A DNA stretch of 64,000 bases. Origin: CAYNKA01 sp964397655 (GTDB lineage: Bacteria; Spirochaetota; Spirochaetia; DTKZ01). Shown here piece after piece: positions 35,142 to 43,232 of the stretch (position 1 is the stretch's first letter; each line of letters opens with the position of its first letter). Location: assembly GCA_964397655.1 (NCBI GenBank), contig CAYNKA010000017.1, positions 9,119 to 73,118 of the forward strand, written 5' to 3'. A model generated the notes under the pieces. The model searched no databases. It saw only the letters and a list, made by a program, of their open reading frames with translations, and was not told the DNA's origin. The position numbers and the translations under genes are program-made.

Positions 35142-35744
35142 ATGTACACCCATTTCTACAGCCGATTCAATTCCCAAGTCATCACGATTCATCCCGGCGA
35201 ATATCATGCGACCAAGGAACCGGTGATCATCGCCACCGTCCTGGGTAGCTGCGTCGCCGTTGCGCTCTACGACAAGCGGAACAAGTTCGGCGGACTCAAC
35301 CATTTCATGCTGCCCGGAACCCTGAATCCCGACGGAGCATTCCTCACCTCGAGCGGAAAATACGGCCTCTTCGCCATGGAATTCCTCGTGAACGCGATGC
35401 TCAAGCTCGGATCGAGGAAGCAGGATCTCTCGGCGAAGGTATTCGGCGGCGGGTCCGTCCTCAAGAAAGCGGGAGGATTCGGCAGCCATATCCCGCAGAG
35501 CAACATCGACTTCGCCTTCACCTACCTGAATACCGAGGGAATCCCGGTCGAATCCTCGGACGTCGGGGGAACCCACGCGAGGAAGATCTTCTATTTCCCC
35601 CAAACCTCCAGGATACTGCTCAAGCGGATCACCGGAAAACTCATCGCGGCGGTCGAAGAGGAAGAGAGCGCCTATTTCCGCAGGATCAAGAAAGAAACGA
35701 AAAAAGGATTCGAACCGCCCGAAGAAACGCCGACGATCTTCTGA
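35142..35744 (+). CDS. cheD: chemoreceptor glutamine deamidase
   Basis: A 200-residue CheD. The catalytic region is TVLGSCVAVALYD with Cys37 and, seventeen residues later, His54 in GGLNHFMLP, the same spacing as in Thermotoga CheD. KVFGGGSVL and the SSDVGGTHARKIFYFP segment complete the fold. CheD converts specific receptor Gln residues to Glu and, in some bacteria, binds CheC. It is 33 bases after the MCP-like gene and probably co-transcribed. The extended C-terminal tail (about 40 residues, Lys/Glu rich) is beyond the usual CheD length of about 160. A weak AGGAATT site precedes the ATG. Confidence 0.92.
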   Translation: MYTHFYSRFNSQVITIHPGEYHATKEPVIIATVLGSCVAVALYDKRNKFGGLNHFMLPGTLNPDGAFLTSSGKYGLFAMEFLVNAMLKLGSRKQDLSAKVFGGGSVLKKAGGFGSHIPQSNIDFAFTYLNTEGIPVESSDVGGTHARKIFYFPQTSRILLKRITGKLIAAVEEEESAYFRRIKKETKKGFEPPEETPTIF

Positions 35745-35745
35745 A

Positions 35746-35796
35746 GAGCGGACCTGCCTCCGGAACGGAAATCCGGAGACAGGTTCCGAGCCGCTC
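35746..35796. terminator. long imperfect hairpin between convergent cheD and glnB
   Basis: GAGCGG (35746-35751) pairs with CCGCTC (35791-35796); inside, CCTG pairs with CAGG and CTCCGG with CCGGAG around a nine-base loop, with small bulges. It starts two bases after the cheD stop and ends ten bases before the glnB stop. It has no U-run, so it may be a weak two-way terminator. Confidence 0.5.
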
Positions 35797-35805
35797 GTCC
35801 GCCCC

Positions 35806-36147
35806 TCATCCGATGGCGGTGGAACCCTTCTCGCCGGTCCTGATCCTGATGCACTCCTCCAAGGGCAGGATGAAGATCTTCCCGTCGCCGATGTCCCCGG
35901 AGCGGGCGGAAAGGATGATGGCTTCGACCGTCGGTTGGACGAAGGAATCGTTCACGGCTATCTCCAGACGCACCTTCTTGAGCAGGTTCACCTCTTCGTC
36001 CGCCCCGCGATAGGATTCGTGATAGCCTTTCTGCTGCCCGCAGCCGAGGGCGTTCGTGACGGACATCTTGTAGATTTCCCTCTTGTAGAGCTCCTGTTTC
36101 ACGTCGTTCAGCTTATGGGGCTGAATATAAGCTATGATCAATTTCAC
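35806..36147 (-). CDS. glnB: P-II nitrogen signal protein lacking Tyr51
   Basis: A 113-residue P-II protein. Family motifs are IAYIQPHKLNDVKQEL at the start, the T-loop region GQQKGYHESYRGADEEV, and GDIGDGKIFILPLEECIRIRTGEKG (B- and C-loop ATP site) at the end. The T-loop keeps Tyr46 (in SYRG), but the uridylylated Tyr51 is replaced by Glu in ADEEV. Uridylylation by GlnD is therefore unlikely, and the acidic residue might mimic a constitutive modified state (inference). It is 19 bases downstream of amt, as in typical amtB-glnK operons, and should gate the channel. GTG start with GAGGAGG at six bases. Confidence 0.92.
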   Translation of the reverse strand: MKLIIAYIQPHKLNDVKQELYKREIYKMSVTNALGCGQQKGYHESYRGADEEVNLLKKVRLEIAVNDSFVQPTVEAIILSARSGDIGDGKIFILPLEECIRIRTGEKGSTAIG

Positions 36148-36166
36148 GATGTTCCTCCTCGTCGCG

Positions 36167-37492
36167 CTATACGTTCGTAAAGATCTGGAATCCGCTGTAG
36201 GCTTCCATGCCGTGCTCGCCGATGTCGAGCCCCATGAGTTCCTCTTCCCTCTTCACCCTTACGCCCATGAGCAGCTTGATGACGTACCAGCCGATGAACG
36301 CGACCGCGAAGACGAAAGCCCCGACGGAAACGACACCCAGGAGCTGGACGCCGAGCTGTCCGAAACCGCCTCCCATGAAAAGGCCGTTCGACAGGGAATC
36401 GGAATCGGTTCCGATGGCGGCCGAAACCGCCTTGTCGGCGAAGAGGCCCACGGCCAGCGTCCCGAAGACGCCGTTCGCGAGATGAACGGAAAGCGCGCCG
36501 ACCGGATCGTCGATCCGGAGCTTGTCGAAGAAGGTGACGGCGAGAACTACCAGAATCCCCGCGACGAGTCCGATCACGAGCGAGGCGGGAACGGAGACGA
36601 AGGCGCAGGGAGCCGTGATCGCCACGAGACCGGCGAGACATCCGTTCAGGATCATCGAAAGGTCGGGTTTGCCGAGAACGATCCAAGCGGTGAGGGTGGC
36701 CGAGAGAGTAGCGGCGGCGGCCGCCGTGTTCGTGGTGAGGGCGATGTGCGCGATGGCCCCGGGATTGGCAGCCATGGTCGAACCCGGATTGAATCCGAAC
36801 CACCCGAACCAGAGAACGAAGACGCCCAGGGTGGCGATCGTCATGTTGTGCCCGTACATCGGTTTCACCGAGCCGTCGGACTTGTATTTCCCTATCCGAG
36901 GACCGAGAACGAGGATTCCGGCCAAGGCGGCCCACCCGCCGATCGAGTGAACGACCGTAGAACCGGCGAAGTCGAACATGCCCATCGAGCCGAGCCAGCC
37001 TCCTCCCCAGATCCAGTGTCCCGCAACGGGATAGATGAACATCGCCATCAGGAACGAGAACACGATGAATGAAAGGAATTTGATCCTCTCAGCCACCGCT
37101 CCCGATACGATGGTAGCGGCGGTGCCGCAGAACACGAGCTGGAAGAAGAACTTGGCGGCGAGAGGGACTCCGGTCCAGTTCAGCGCCGAATACGCGCCCT
37201 TGTAGGCTTCTCCGGTCGCTGGGCTGTTGTCCGCGCCGGTCATCGCGAAAAGCCCTTCCAGGCCCACGAAGGGAGTTCCGTTTCCGAACATCAGGCCGAA
37301 ACCGATGGAATAGAACGCGAGCGAAGACACGGCGAAAACGATGAAGTTCTTCGCCAGGATGTTCACCGTGTTCTTGGCACGGCAAAGGCCCGATTCCACC
37401 ATCGCGAAGCCGAGATTCATGAAAAATACGAGAAAGCCGGTGAACAGAACCCAGAGGGTGTCGAGTGCGATTTTCAACGCCTGTTCGTCCAT
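36167..37492 (-). CDS. amt: ammonium transporter
   Basis: A 441-residue Amt protein with eleven helices. Signature segments are LCRAKNTVNILAKNFIVFAV, the GWFGFNPGST motif, DDPVGALSVHLANGVFG (the twin-His region includes HLANG) and VVHSIGGWAALAG containing the first pore His. The C-terminal tail carries ELMGLDIGEHGMEAYSGF, the P-II contact segment. It transports ammonium across the cytoplasmic membrane and is gated by the P-II protein encoded next. ATG 37492 is chosen since GGAGG lies nine bases upstream; an ATG nine bases further upstream would be adjacent to GGAGG. A sigma-54 promoter at 37550-37566 explains nitrogen control. Confidence 0.93.
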   Translation of the reverse strand: MDEQALKIALDTLWVLFTGFLVFFMNLGFAMVESGLCRAKNTVNILAKNFIVFAVSSLAFYSIGFGLMFGNGTPFVGLEGLFAMTGADNSPATGEAYKGAYSALNWTGVPLAAKFFFQLVFCGTAATIVSGAVAERIKFLSFIVFSFLMAMFIYPVAGHWIWGGGWLGSMGMFDFAGSTVVHSIGGWAALAGILVLGPRIGKYKSDGSVKPMYGHNMTIATLGVFVLWFGWFGFNPGSTMAANPGAIAHIALTTNTAAAAATLSATLTAWIVLGKPDLSMILNGCLAGLVAITAPCAFVSVPASLVIGLVAGILVVLAVTFFDKLRIDDPVGALSVHLANGVFGTLAVGLFADKAVSAAIGTDSDSLSNGLFMGGGFGQLGVQLLGVVSVGAFVFAVAFIGWYVIKLLMGVRVKREEELMGLDIGEHGMEAYSGFQIFTNV

Positions 37493-37549
37493 GATAACCA
37501 TCCTCCAATTGTGATAAACCGCAATGTTGTCCGCGGTATGCCCGTATAA

Positions 37550-37566
37550 TGCAAGATCCATGCCAA
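37550..37566 (-). promoter_or_regulatory. sigma-54 (RpoN) promoter of amt-glnB
   Basis: On the minus strand the element reads TTGGCATGGATCTTGCA. GG and GC dinucleotides are separated by ten bases, and only the C of GGCAC is changed to T. The transcript would start about 45 bases before ATG 37492. The 37502-37825 gap between amt and gnd otherwise holds AT-rich sequence and the gnd terminator; a small AT-rich open frame there (37524-37754) is not a convincing gene. Confidence 0.8.
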
Positions 37567-37753
37567 AATATGCCATTTTTGTTCGAAAGGATTATTTCAT
37601 CGACGGAAAAGAAATATTCGATTCCTTCAGCTACATATTTTTCTTTAATCAAATATTTAAATACGTTTTTGTCATATTTTTCTTATTTGGATACATTATT
37701 GTAGCAATAAAAAGATTCGAGGAGGACATCCATTCTACCATGACGAAGATATG

Positions 37754-37784
37754 AAAAAAAAAGCCCCGCCGGAAAAGGCGGGGC
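37754..37784 (-). terminator. intrinsic terminator of the HAD-larA-gnd cluster
   Basis: On the minus strand GCCCCGCC and GGCGGGGC pair in an 8-bp stem with a six-base loop, followed by nine U (37762-37754). It lies 42 bases past the gnd stop. Confidence 0.85.
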
Positions 37785-37825
37785 CGTGAATGTTTCACGC
37801 CGCGGCGGGCCGAAGGGGAGGCGGC

Positions 37826-39283
37826 TTAAACCGTATAGGTGCTCGCTGAGACGTTGCCGCCCGTGCCGGTCCAGTTCGTGTGGAAGAACTTGCCCCGAGG
37901 CTTGTCCGTGCGCTCGTAGGTGTGGGCGCCGAAGTAGTCGCGCTGGGCCTGGAGCAGGTTCGCCGGAAGCCTCTCGCTCCGGTAGCCGTCGTAGAACGAG
38001 AGGGCCGTCGAGAGCGCGGGAACCGGGACGCCGTTCATCGCCGCTGCCGCCACGACTCTTCTCCAGGAGGGTTCGCACTTCTTGACGACCTTGCGGAAGT
38101 AATCGTCGAGGAGGAGGTTCTTGAGCTTCTTGTTCCGGTCGAAGGCCTCCTTGATCTTGCCGAGGAAGGCGCTCCGGATGATGCAGCCGCCCCGCCAGAC
38201 GAGGGCGATCCCGCCGTAGTTGAGGTTCCAGCCGTATTCCTTGGCGGCGTCCCGCATGAGCATGTAGCCCTGGGCATAGGAGACGATCTTGGACGCGAGC
38301 AGGGCCCGCCTTATGTCCTCGATGAAGGCTTTCTGATCGCCGTCGAACTTCGGCTTCGGCCCCTTGATGACCTTCGAGGCCTCGACGCGCTCTTCCTTCA
38401 GCGCCGAGAGGCAACGGGAATACACTGCTTCGCCGATGAGGGTGATCGGAATTCCCATGTCGACGGAGCTGATGACGGTCCATTTTCCGGTGCCTTTCTG
38501 GCCCGCGGTGTCCAGGATCTTGTCCACGAGGGGTTTCTTGTCCTTGTCCTTCACCGCGAGAATGTCCCGAGTGATCTCGATGAGATAGCTGTCGAGTTCG
38601 CCCTTGTTCCATTTCGCGAAAACCTCGTGCATGGCCGGGGCCTTCATCTTGAGGAGGGTTCCCATGAGATGGTAGGCCTCGCAGATGAGCTGCATGTCGC
38701 CGTACTCGATCCCGTTGTGCACCATCTTCACATAGTGGCCTGCGCCGTCTTCGCCGATCCAATCACAGCAGGGTTCGCCCGCGGGGGTCTTGGCGCAGAT
38801 CGCCTGGAAGATCTTCTTCACGAGAGGCCATGCCTTCGGGTTGCCGCCGGGCATCATGGACGGGCCGTTCCTGGCCCCTTCCTCTCCGCCGGAAACTCCG
38901 GTGCCGACGTAGAGGAGGCCTTTCCCGTCGAGGTACTTCGTGCGCCTGATGGTGTCCGGGAAGTGCGAATTCCCGCCGTCGATGATGAGGTCGCCCTTCT
39001 CGAGGTGGGGGATCAGCAGTTCGATGAACTCGTCGACCGCCTCTCCGGCCTTCACCATGAGCATGATCTTTCTGGGCCGCTCCAGGAGGCCGATGAACTC
39101 CTCGAGGCTCTTGGCGCCCAGAATGGTCTGCCGCCCCTTCGCGGCGTCCGCCAGGAATTCGTCGACCTTGGATACGGTGCGGTTGAAAACCGCGACGGTG
39201 AATCCCTTGTCGTTCATGTTGAGGACCAGATTCTGGCCCATGACCGCGAGGCCGATTAATCCGATATCCGCTTTCTTCGCCAT
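37826..39283 (-). CDS. gnd: 6-phosphogluconate dehydrogenase, decarboxylating
   Basis: A 485-residue enzyme that oxidises 6-phosphogluconate to ribulose 5-phosphate and CO2. The nucleotide site is GLIGLAVMGQNLVLNMNDKG with Asn-Arg-Thr next to the second strand (VFNRTVSK), which fits NADP+. Other motifs are LIIDGGNSHFPDT, GTGVSGGEEGARNGPSMMPGG, KMVHNGIEYGDMQLICEAY with catalytic Lys and His, and YFGAHTYERTDKPRG. Length matches the homodimeric GndA type. GAGGAG seven bases before ATG 39283 supports the start. It is 52 bases downstream of the LarA-like gene and likely in one operon with it and the HAD gene. Confidence 0.95.
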   Translation of the reverse strand: MAKKADIGLIGLAVMGQNLVLNMNDKGFTVAVFNRTVSKVDEFLADAAKGRQTILGAKSLEEFIGLLERPRKIMLMVKAGEAVDEFIELLIPHLEKGDLIIDGGNSHFPDTIRRTKYLDGKGLLYVGTGVSGGEEGARNGPSMMPGGNPKAWPLVKKIFQAICAKTPAGEPCCDWIGEDGAGHYVKMVHNGIEYGDMQLICEAYHLMGTLLKMKAPAMHEVFAKWNKGELDSYLIEITRDILAVKDKDKKPLVDKILDTAGQKGTGKWTVISSVDMGIPITLIGEAVYSRCLSALKEERVEASKVIKGPKPKFDGDQKAFIEDIRRALLASKIVSYAQGYMLMRDAAKEYGWNLNYGGIALVWRGGCIIRSAFLGKIKEAFDRNKKLKNLLLDDYFRKVVKKCEPSWRRVVAAAAMNGVPVPALSTALSFYDGYRSERLPANLLQAQRDYFGAHTYERTDKPRGKFFHTNWTGTGGNVSASTYTV

Positions 39284-39335
39284 GTCGTAGTCTCCTCGTT
39301 CGTTTGGTTTCATGCCGGTAAGAGGCATGCAGGTA

Positions 39336-40616
39336 TTATCCGTTCTCCCGGAATTTCTTCTTCCAGGCCCAAAGCCCGACCGCCGGATTGGAGATGTAGA
39401 AGATCCTCTCCCCTCCCGGCAGGGCGTTGTAGCCGTCTTTCAGAATTTTCGGATCGTACTTCCCGAGCATGGAGCCGAGGTCTCCGTACCTGAATCCGAC
39501 TCCTTCGATCTCGGCCTTGGAGAGGTGCCCCGGACAATAGGTGATGGAGAAGCGTCCCTCGGAGGAACCGTGGATCAGATGCGCCGCCGCGGAAAGGTTT
39601 TCCTCGAGATCCCGGTTCTTCCTCACGCCCTCGAGCGTCGCGGGAGTCCCCATGTATCCGTATTTTCGGATGAGGCCGTCGATGGTCCTGTCCTCCCCGA
39701 ATTCCTTGAGGCCGGGCGCGAGCACGACGAGCTCGCCGCCGTCCGCGATAGCCATCCTCGTCCGGTATACGCTCTTGTTGCCGAGCCAGGTACTCCTGAA
39801 TTCGGAGGGATCGAGATAGACCACCACCTTGTCGAGCGGCTCGTCGAGCTGGGTGATGTTCACCTCGGCTGCGAGATCGGCCGCCTTGAGGTAGCATTCC
39901 TCGTCGTCGCCGACGAAGAGGCCCCGGAGCGCGAGGCTGCCGTCGTCCCTCCGGCTCAGCACGGTGAGGACGTACACGATCGGAAGTCCCCTCGCGAAGT
40001 TGCGCGAGGCGTAGTTCATGACGTCGCGGACGGGCGTACTCTTCCGCCCCATGATCCTTTCCATGCCGTAGACCGCGCCCAGGAAGTGGCTCTTGTTTAT
40101 CCCCTCCTGGCCGCCCGTACCCACGAACACGTTCTTGTTGTGGTTCGCCATGCCGATGACCTCGTGCGGGACGACCTGCCCCGGAGATACGATGAGGTCG
40201 TGGCCTCCTTCAACGAGAAGGGAATTCACCTGGGCCGGCCAGTCGTAGGAGACCGCTCCGCCCGAGACCTTTTCGACGTATTCGGCCGGCACCGTACCCA
40301 GGGTGACGAGATCCTTCCTCCAGTTGTGCACGCGAAAGAGTCCCTTCGGCGTATCGCCGAACATGCGGGAGATTTCGGCTTCCGTGAGCGGGACGTGGGT
40401 ACCCAGGGCGGGAAGGATGTCCGTTAGCCTGCCGCCGTAGTACCGCCAAAGGAAGTTGGTGATCTCCCCTGCCCGGGAATGGTGCCGGGTTATGTCCGGC
40501 GGGATCGCGAGAACCTTCTTCCGCGGTCCTATCCGATCGAAGGCCTCGGTGAGGGCCTTTTCCAAGTCCTGTCCGGAGATATCGTCGGAGGCGGAGCCCC
40601 GCGCGTGGTACAGCAT
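39336..40616 (-). CDS. LarA-family 2-hydroxyacid racemase/epimerase homologue
   Basis: A 426-residue member of the LarA (nickel-pincer lactate racemase, DUF2088) family. DITRHHSRAGEI and ALGTHVPLTEAEI match the N-terminal domain with the active-site His. The pair corresponding to His174 and Lys184 in Lactiplantibacillus LarA is seen as VPHEVIGMANHNKNVF with ten residues between His and Lys. LarA homologues act on many 2-hydroxyacids, including gluconate-type sugar acids; the neighbours gnd and a HAD phosphatase make a sugar acid plausible. The larBCE genes for the nickel cofactor are not in the window. The stop of the upstream gene and this ATG overlap (GTGATG), suggesting coupling. Confidence 0.85.
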   Translation of the reverse strand: MLYHARGSASDDISGQDLEKALTEAFDRIGPRKKVLAIPPDITRHHSRAGEITNFLWRYYGGRLTDILPALGTHVPLTEAEISRMFGDTPKGLFRVHNWRKDLVTLGTVPAEYVEKVSGGAVSYDWPAQVNSLLVEGGHDLIVSPGQVVPHEVIGMANHNKNVFVGTGGQEGINKSHFLGAVYGMERIMGRKSTPVRDVMNYASRNFARGLPIVYVLTVLSRRDDGSLALRGLFVGDDEECYLKAADLAAEVNITQLDEPLDKVVVYLDPSEFRSTWLGNKSVYRTRMAIADGGELVVLAPGLKEFGEDRTIDGLIRKYGYMGTPATLEGVRKNRDLEENLSAAAHLIHGSSEGRFSITYCPGHLSKAEIEGVGFRYGDLGSMLGKYDPKILKDGYNALPGGERIFYISNPAVGLWAWKKKFRENG

Positions 40617-41503
40617 CACTTAACCTGCCAGGCCGGCTTCTCGGGCAGATACTTCTGGAATTCGTCGAGGAGCGATTTCTGATAGGCGCCTTCGTAGGTC
40701 ATCGAGAAGAATTTGTCCAGGGCCTCCTCGAGGAACCGCTTCCAGGACTCGTCCTCCTTTCCGGGGATGACCGGATAGAAGAGCGCGTTCACGGACTGGG
40801 CCGCCTTGAAGTCGCCGGGGGCGTCGCCGATCATGAGGATCTTGTTCGCGGGATACTTTCCCTCGGCAGCGAGCTTGAGATGGTCCGACTTGGTGCCGAT
40901 TTCCTGGCCCGCGATGTATTTGACGAGCTTGTCTATCTCGAGTTCCGCCCACTCCCGGACCAAGGCCTCCGTCGGAGTCTGGGAGACGACGATCACGTCT
41001 GCCTTCCTTATCATCTTGTCCAGGCTTTCGCGGAAATAGGGGAACGGAGGAACGGAGCGAACGATCCTCTCCACCGCTTCGTTCACGTCCAGCGACCATT
41101 TGTAGACCTTTTTCAGCTCCTCGTCGCCGGTTTTCTCGATTTCCGCCTTGAGTGCGGGGTTCCCGAGCTTGGATTCCCGCTTGGTCCACTCCTCGAGCTT
41201 GGAGAGCTTCACGATCTTCACCCCGCGCTTCACGACCTCCGGCCGATCGCGGAGGAGATCCAGGGCCTTGAGCACCGCATGGAAGCGGTTGCACCCTCTG
41301 CTCTGGGAGTAGAGGTTCACGAAGTCCCACGCCTCCCGGCCGTACTTGGCGACGGCTTGGAGGTCGAAATTGTTGATGAAGGCGGGACAGAAGCATTCCT
41401 TGTGCTTCACTTCCATGGAATCGAAGACGCATCCGTCAGAATCGATTCCGATGAAAAACTCTTTTTCCACTTTGAGGTTTTTCAGGTCTTGGGGTGAACT
41501 CAT
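40616..41503 (-). CDS. HAD-superfamily hydrolase
   Basis: A 295-residue HAD protein. Motif I reads FIGIDSDGCVFDSMEVKH, with Asp nucleophile at about residue 21 and the second Asp two residues later. Motif II is the Thr in VVSQTPTE, and motif IV is ILMIGDAPGDFKAAQ. The insert between motif I and II is a large helical cap of about 120 residues, so a small phosphorylated sugar or sugar acid is the likely substrate. It is the first gene of the cluster with the LarA homologue and gnd. AAGGAA nine bases before the ATG supports the start. Confidence 0.85.
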   Translation of the reverse strand: MSSPQDLKNLKVEKEFFIGIDSDGCVFDSMEVKHKECFCPAFINNFDLQAVAKYGREAWDFVNLYSQSRGCNRFHAVLKALDLLRDRPEVVKRGVKIVKLSKLEEWTKRESKLGNPALKAEIEKTGDEELKKVYKWSLDVNEAVERIVRSVPPFPYFRESLDKMIRKADVIVVSQTPTEALVREWAELEIDKLVKYIAGQEIGTKSDHLKLAAEGKYPANKILMIGDAPGDFKAAQSVNALFYPVIPGKEDESWKRFLEEALDKFFSMTYEGAYQKSLLDEFQKYLPEKPAWQVK

Positions 41504-41673
41504 GGCTTTGATTCCTTTCGAAATTTGATGGTTTTCCTAAGAATTTCTTGTACCATGAAACGACCCGTCCGTCAAGGAAAGAAGTCGCGCGGACCGGGCG
41601 AGCCTCTTCAACCTCGACGATAAACATAGTATATTTGAGAAAAGTGCCGCCGCTCGGGAGGTTAGTCGCCGCC

Positions 41674-42369
41674 ATGTCCAGACCCATGCTTGAAACCGAC
41701 CTTTACCCGCCCATCGAGTCATTCCTCAAGAAAAACGGCTACACCGTCCACGCGGAGGTCCTGCTGTCCGACATTTCCGCCGTGAAGGGAGGCGAGCTTC
41801 TCGTCGTGGAAATGAAAACGAGGTTCAACATCGAAGTTCTCCTCCAGGCCGTCAGGCGGCAGGAGGCAGCCGACTTCGTCTATATCGCGGTTCCGGTTCC
41901 CGCCTCGAGGAAATTCCCCTCACGATGGACGGACGTCAGGCGGATCTGCCGGAGACTCGGCATCGGCATCCTGCTGGTACGGTTCCCCGCATCCGGCCAT
42001 CCGGTCGTGGAATCCGCTCTCGATGCCGACCCGGACGCCCCGTGCAGGAAAAGCCGGAAACTCAAGGCCTCGATGCTGAAGGAAATCAGCGAGCGCGGGC
42101 ACAATTTCAACGCCGGCGGATCGACGAGAAAGGCCCTCATGACGGCGTATCGGATGCAGGCGCTCAAGGTAGCCGTTATTCTCTCCAAGGCCGAGGACCT
42201 CTCGCCGCGGGAAATCCGCGAACGAGGCGCCGGGGAAAAAACCGGCGCCATCCTCCTGAAGAATTACTACAACTGGTTTTCGCGCACGGGTAAGGGCCGC
42301 TACGCCATTTCCGACGAGGGACGCAAGGCCATTGACATCTACCGCGAGATCGCCAGAGACTTCGATTGA
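41674..42369 (+). CDS. DUF2161-like putative PD-(D/E)XK protein
   Basis: A 231-residue protein starting LETDLYPPIESFLKKNGYTVHAEVLLSD, which fits the DUF2161 family. A likely nuclease core is visible: Asp in LLSDISAVKG and ExK in LLVVEMKTRF, followed by a helix with Gln (LLQAVRRQE). C-terminally a winged-helix-like part (LKASMLKEISERGHNFNAGGSTRKALMTAY, then TGKGRYAISDEGRKAI) may bind DNA. The family function is not established. A possible alternative start is GTG 41644, which lies eight bases after a TATATT -10 (41630-41635) and would add ten residues in frame; the nearest Shine-Dalgarno to ATG 41674 is 13 bases away. Confidence 0.7.
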   Translation: MSRPMLETDLYPPIESFLKKNGYTVHAEVLLSDISAVKGGELLVVEMKTRFNIEVLLQAVRRQEAADFVYIAVPVPASRKFPSRWTDVRRICRRLGIGILLVRFPASGHPVVESALDADPDAPCRKSRKLKASMLKEISERGHNFNAGGSTRKALMTAYRMQALKVAVILSKAEDLSPREIRERGAGEKTGAILLKNYYNWFSRTGKGRYAISDEGRKAIDIYREIARDFD

Positions 42370-42400
42370 CACCCCCTTCGCTTTCGATATATTCTCGAAA
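42366..42400 (+). promoter_or_regulatory. promoter and candidate operator of the hexuronate operon
   Basis: TTGACA (42366-42371), 16-base spacer, TATATT (42388-42393). The -10 sits in a perfect dyad TTTCGA-TATATTC-TCGAAA (42382-42400), suited to repression by the DeoR-type protein encoded next. It overlaps the stop of the preceding gene. Confidence 0.6.
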
Positions 42401-42452
42401 AAGAAAGAGATCGTAAGCACCGATTCCATGTTTGAGAGGGTTGATCCGTTTG

Positions 42453-43205
42453 ATGCTCCTCAGCCGACAAGAGGAAATTCTGAAGATTCTGTCGAACCGC
42501 GGCAAGCTCAGCGTCCAGGAATTCACCGCCCGGCTCGGCGTTTCGGAGGTAACCGTAAGAAAGGATCTCTCCATCCTCGAGGAAATGGGATTCCTCGTAC
42601 GAACGCGGGGCGGCGCAACCCTCGCGGCGGACAAGAATCTCATAAGACCCTACACGGTCCGAAGGAAGGAGCATCTCGACGCGAAGAAGGCCATTGCCCG
42701 AAAAGCCAGGGAGTTCATCCGCGAGGGAGACACGATCTACCTCGACTCGGGAAGCACGGCCGTCTCCCTGGCCTCCCTTCTCAGGGACATGAGCCTCAGA
42801 GTGGTCACCAATTCCGTGGACATCGTACTCGCCCTCGCGGATTCTCCGGGAGTAGCGGCCTATTGCATCGGAGGGAGCTACCGCAAGGACGCGGGATCCT
42901 TCATCGGCCCCATCGCCCTCGAATCGCTGAAGAATTTCCAGATCGATACCTGTTTCATGGGCGCGACGGGTTTTTCCTCGGAGGGCCTTTTCAGCTCGCA
43001 GAACATCCTCGAATCCGAGGTGAAGAAACAGGCCATGCGGGTCTCGCGGCGGAGGATCATGCTGGTAGACGGCTCGAAGTACGGAATCGCCGCCTTCTCC
43101 GTCTTCGCGAGACCGGAGGACGTCAACGTTCTCATTACGGATGCGGCATTCAAAGACGCCGAAACATTCAGGGCCCTCGGAATCGAGGTCCTCTTCGGCG
43201 ATTGA
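42453..43205 (+). CDS. DeoR/GlpR-family transcriptional regulator
   Basis: A 250-residue regulator with the N-terminal DeoR winged helix (RQEEILKILSNRGKLSVQEFTARLGVSEVTVRKDLSILEE: recognition helix in VSEVTVRKDL) and a C-terminal sugar-phosphate sensor domain. DTIYLDSGSTAVSLA, VVTNSVDIVLAL, GSYRKDAGSFIGPIA and VDGSKYGI are the family effector-site motifs. It heads the hexuronate operon and probably represses it. A phosphorylated or acidic sugar intermediate would be the inducer. ATG 42453 follows GAGAGGG at 12 bases; TTG at 42450 is an alternative. Confidence 0.88.
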   Translation: MLLSRQEEILKILSNRGKLSVQEFTARLGVSEVTVRKDLSILEEMGFLVRTRGGATLAADKNLIRPYTVRRKEHLDAKKAIARKAREFIREGDTIYLDSGSTAVSLASLLRDMSLRVVTNSVDIVLALADSPGVAAYCIGGSYRKDAGSFIGPIALESLKNFQIDTCFMGATGFSSEGLFSSQNILESEVKKQAMRVSRRRIMLVDGSKYGIAAFSVFARPEDVNVLITDAAFKDAETFRALGIEVLFGD

Positions 43206-43232
43206 TTTTCAACCACAACATCGGGAGGTATC

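Noticed and set aside
37524..37754. Plus-strand 76-codon frame, hydrophobic and AT-rich
   Set aside because: It overlaps the sigma-54 promoter and the terminator, has no ribosome site, and its Phe/Ile content comes from AT-rich DNA.
39311..39329. CATGCC-N7-GGCATG dyad between the LarA homologue and gnd
   Set aside because: No U-run and close gene spacing; may be chance.
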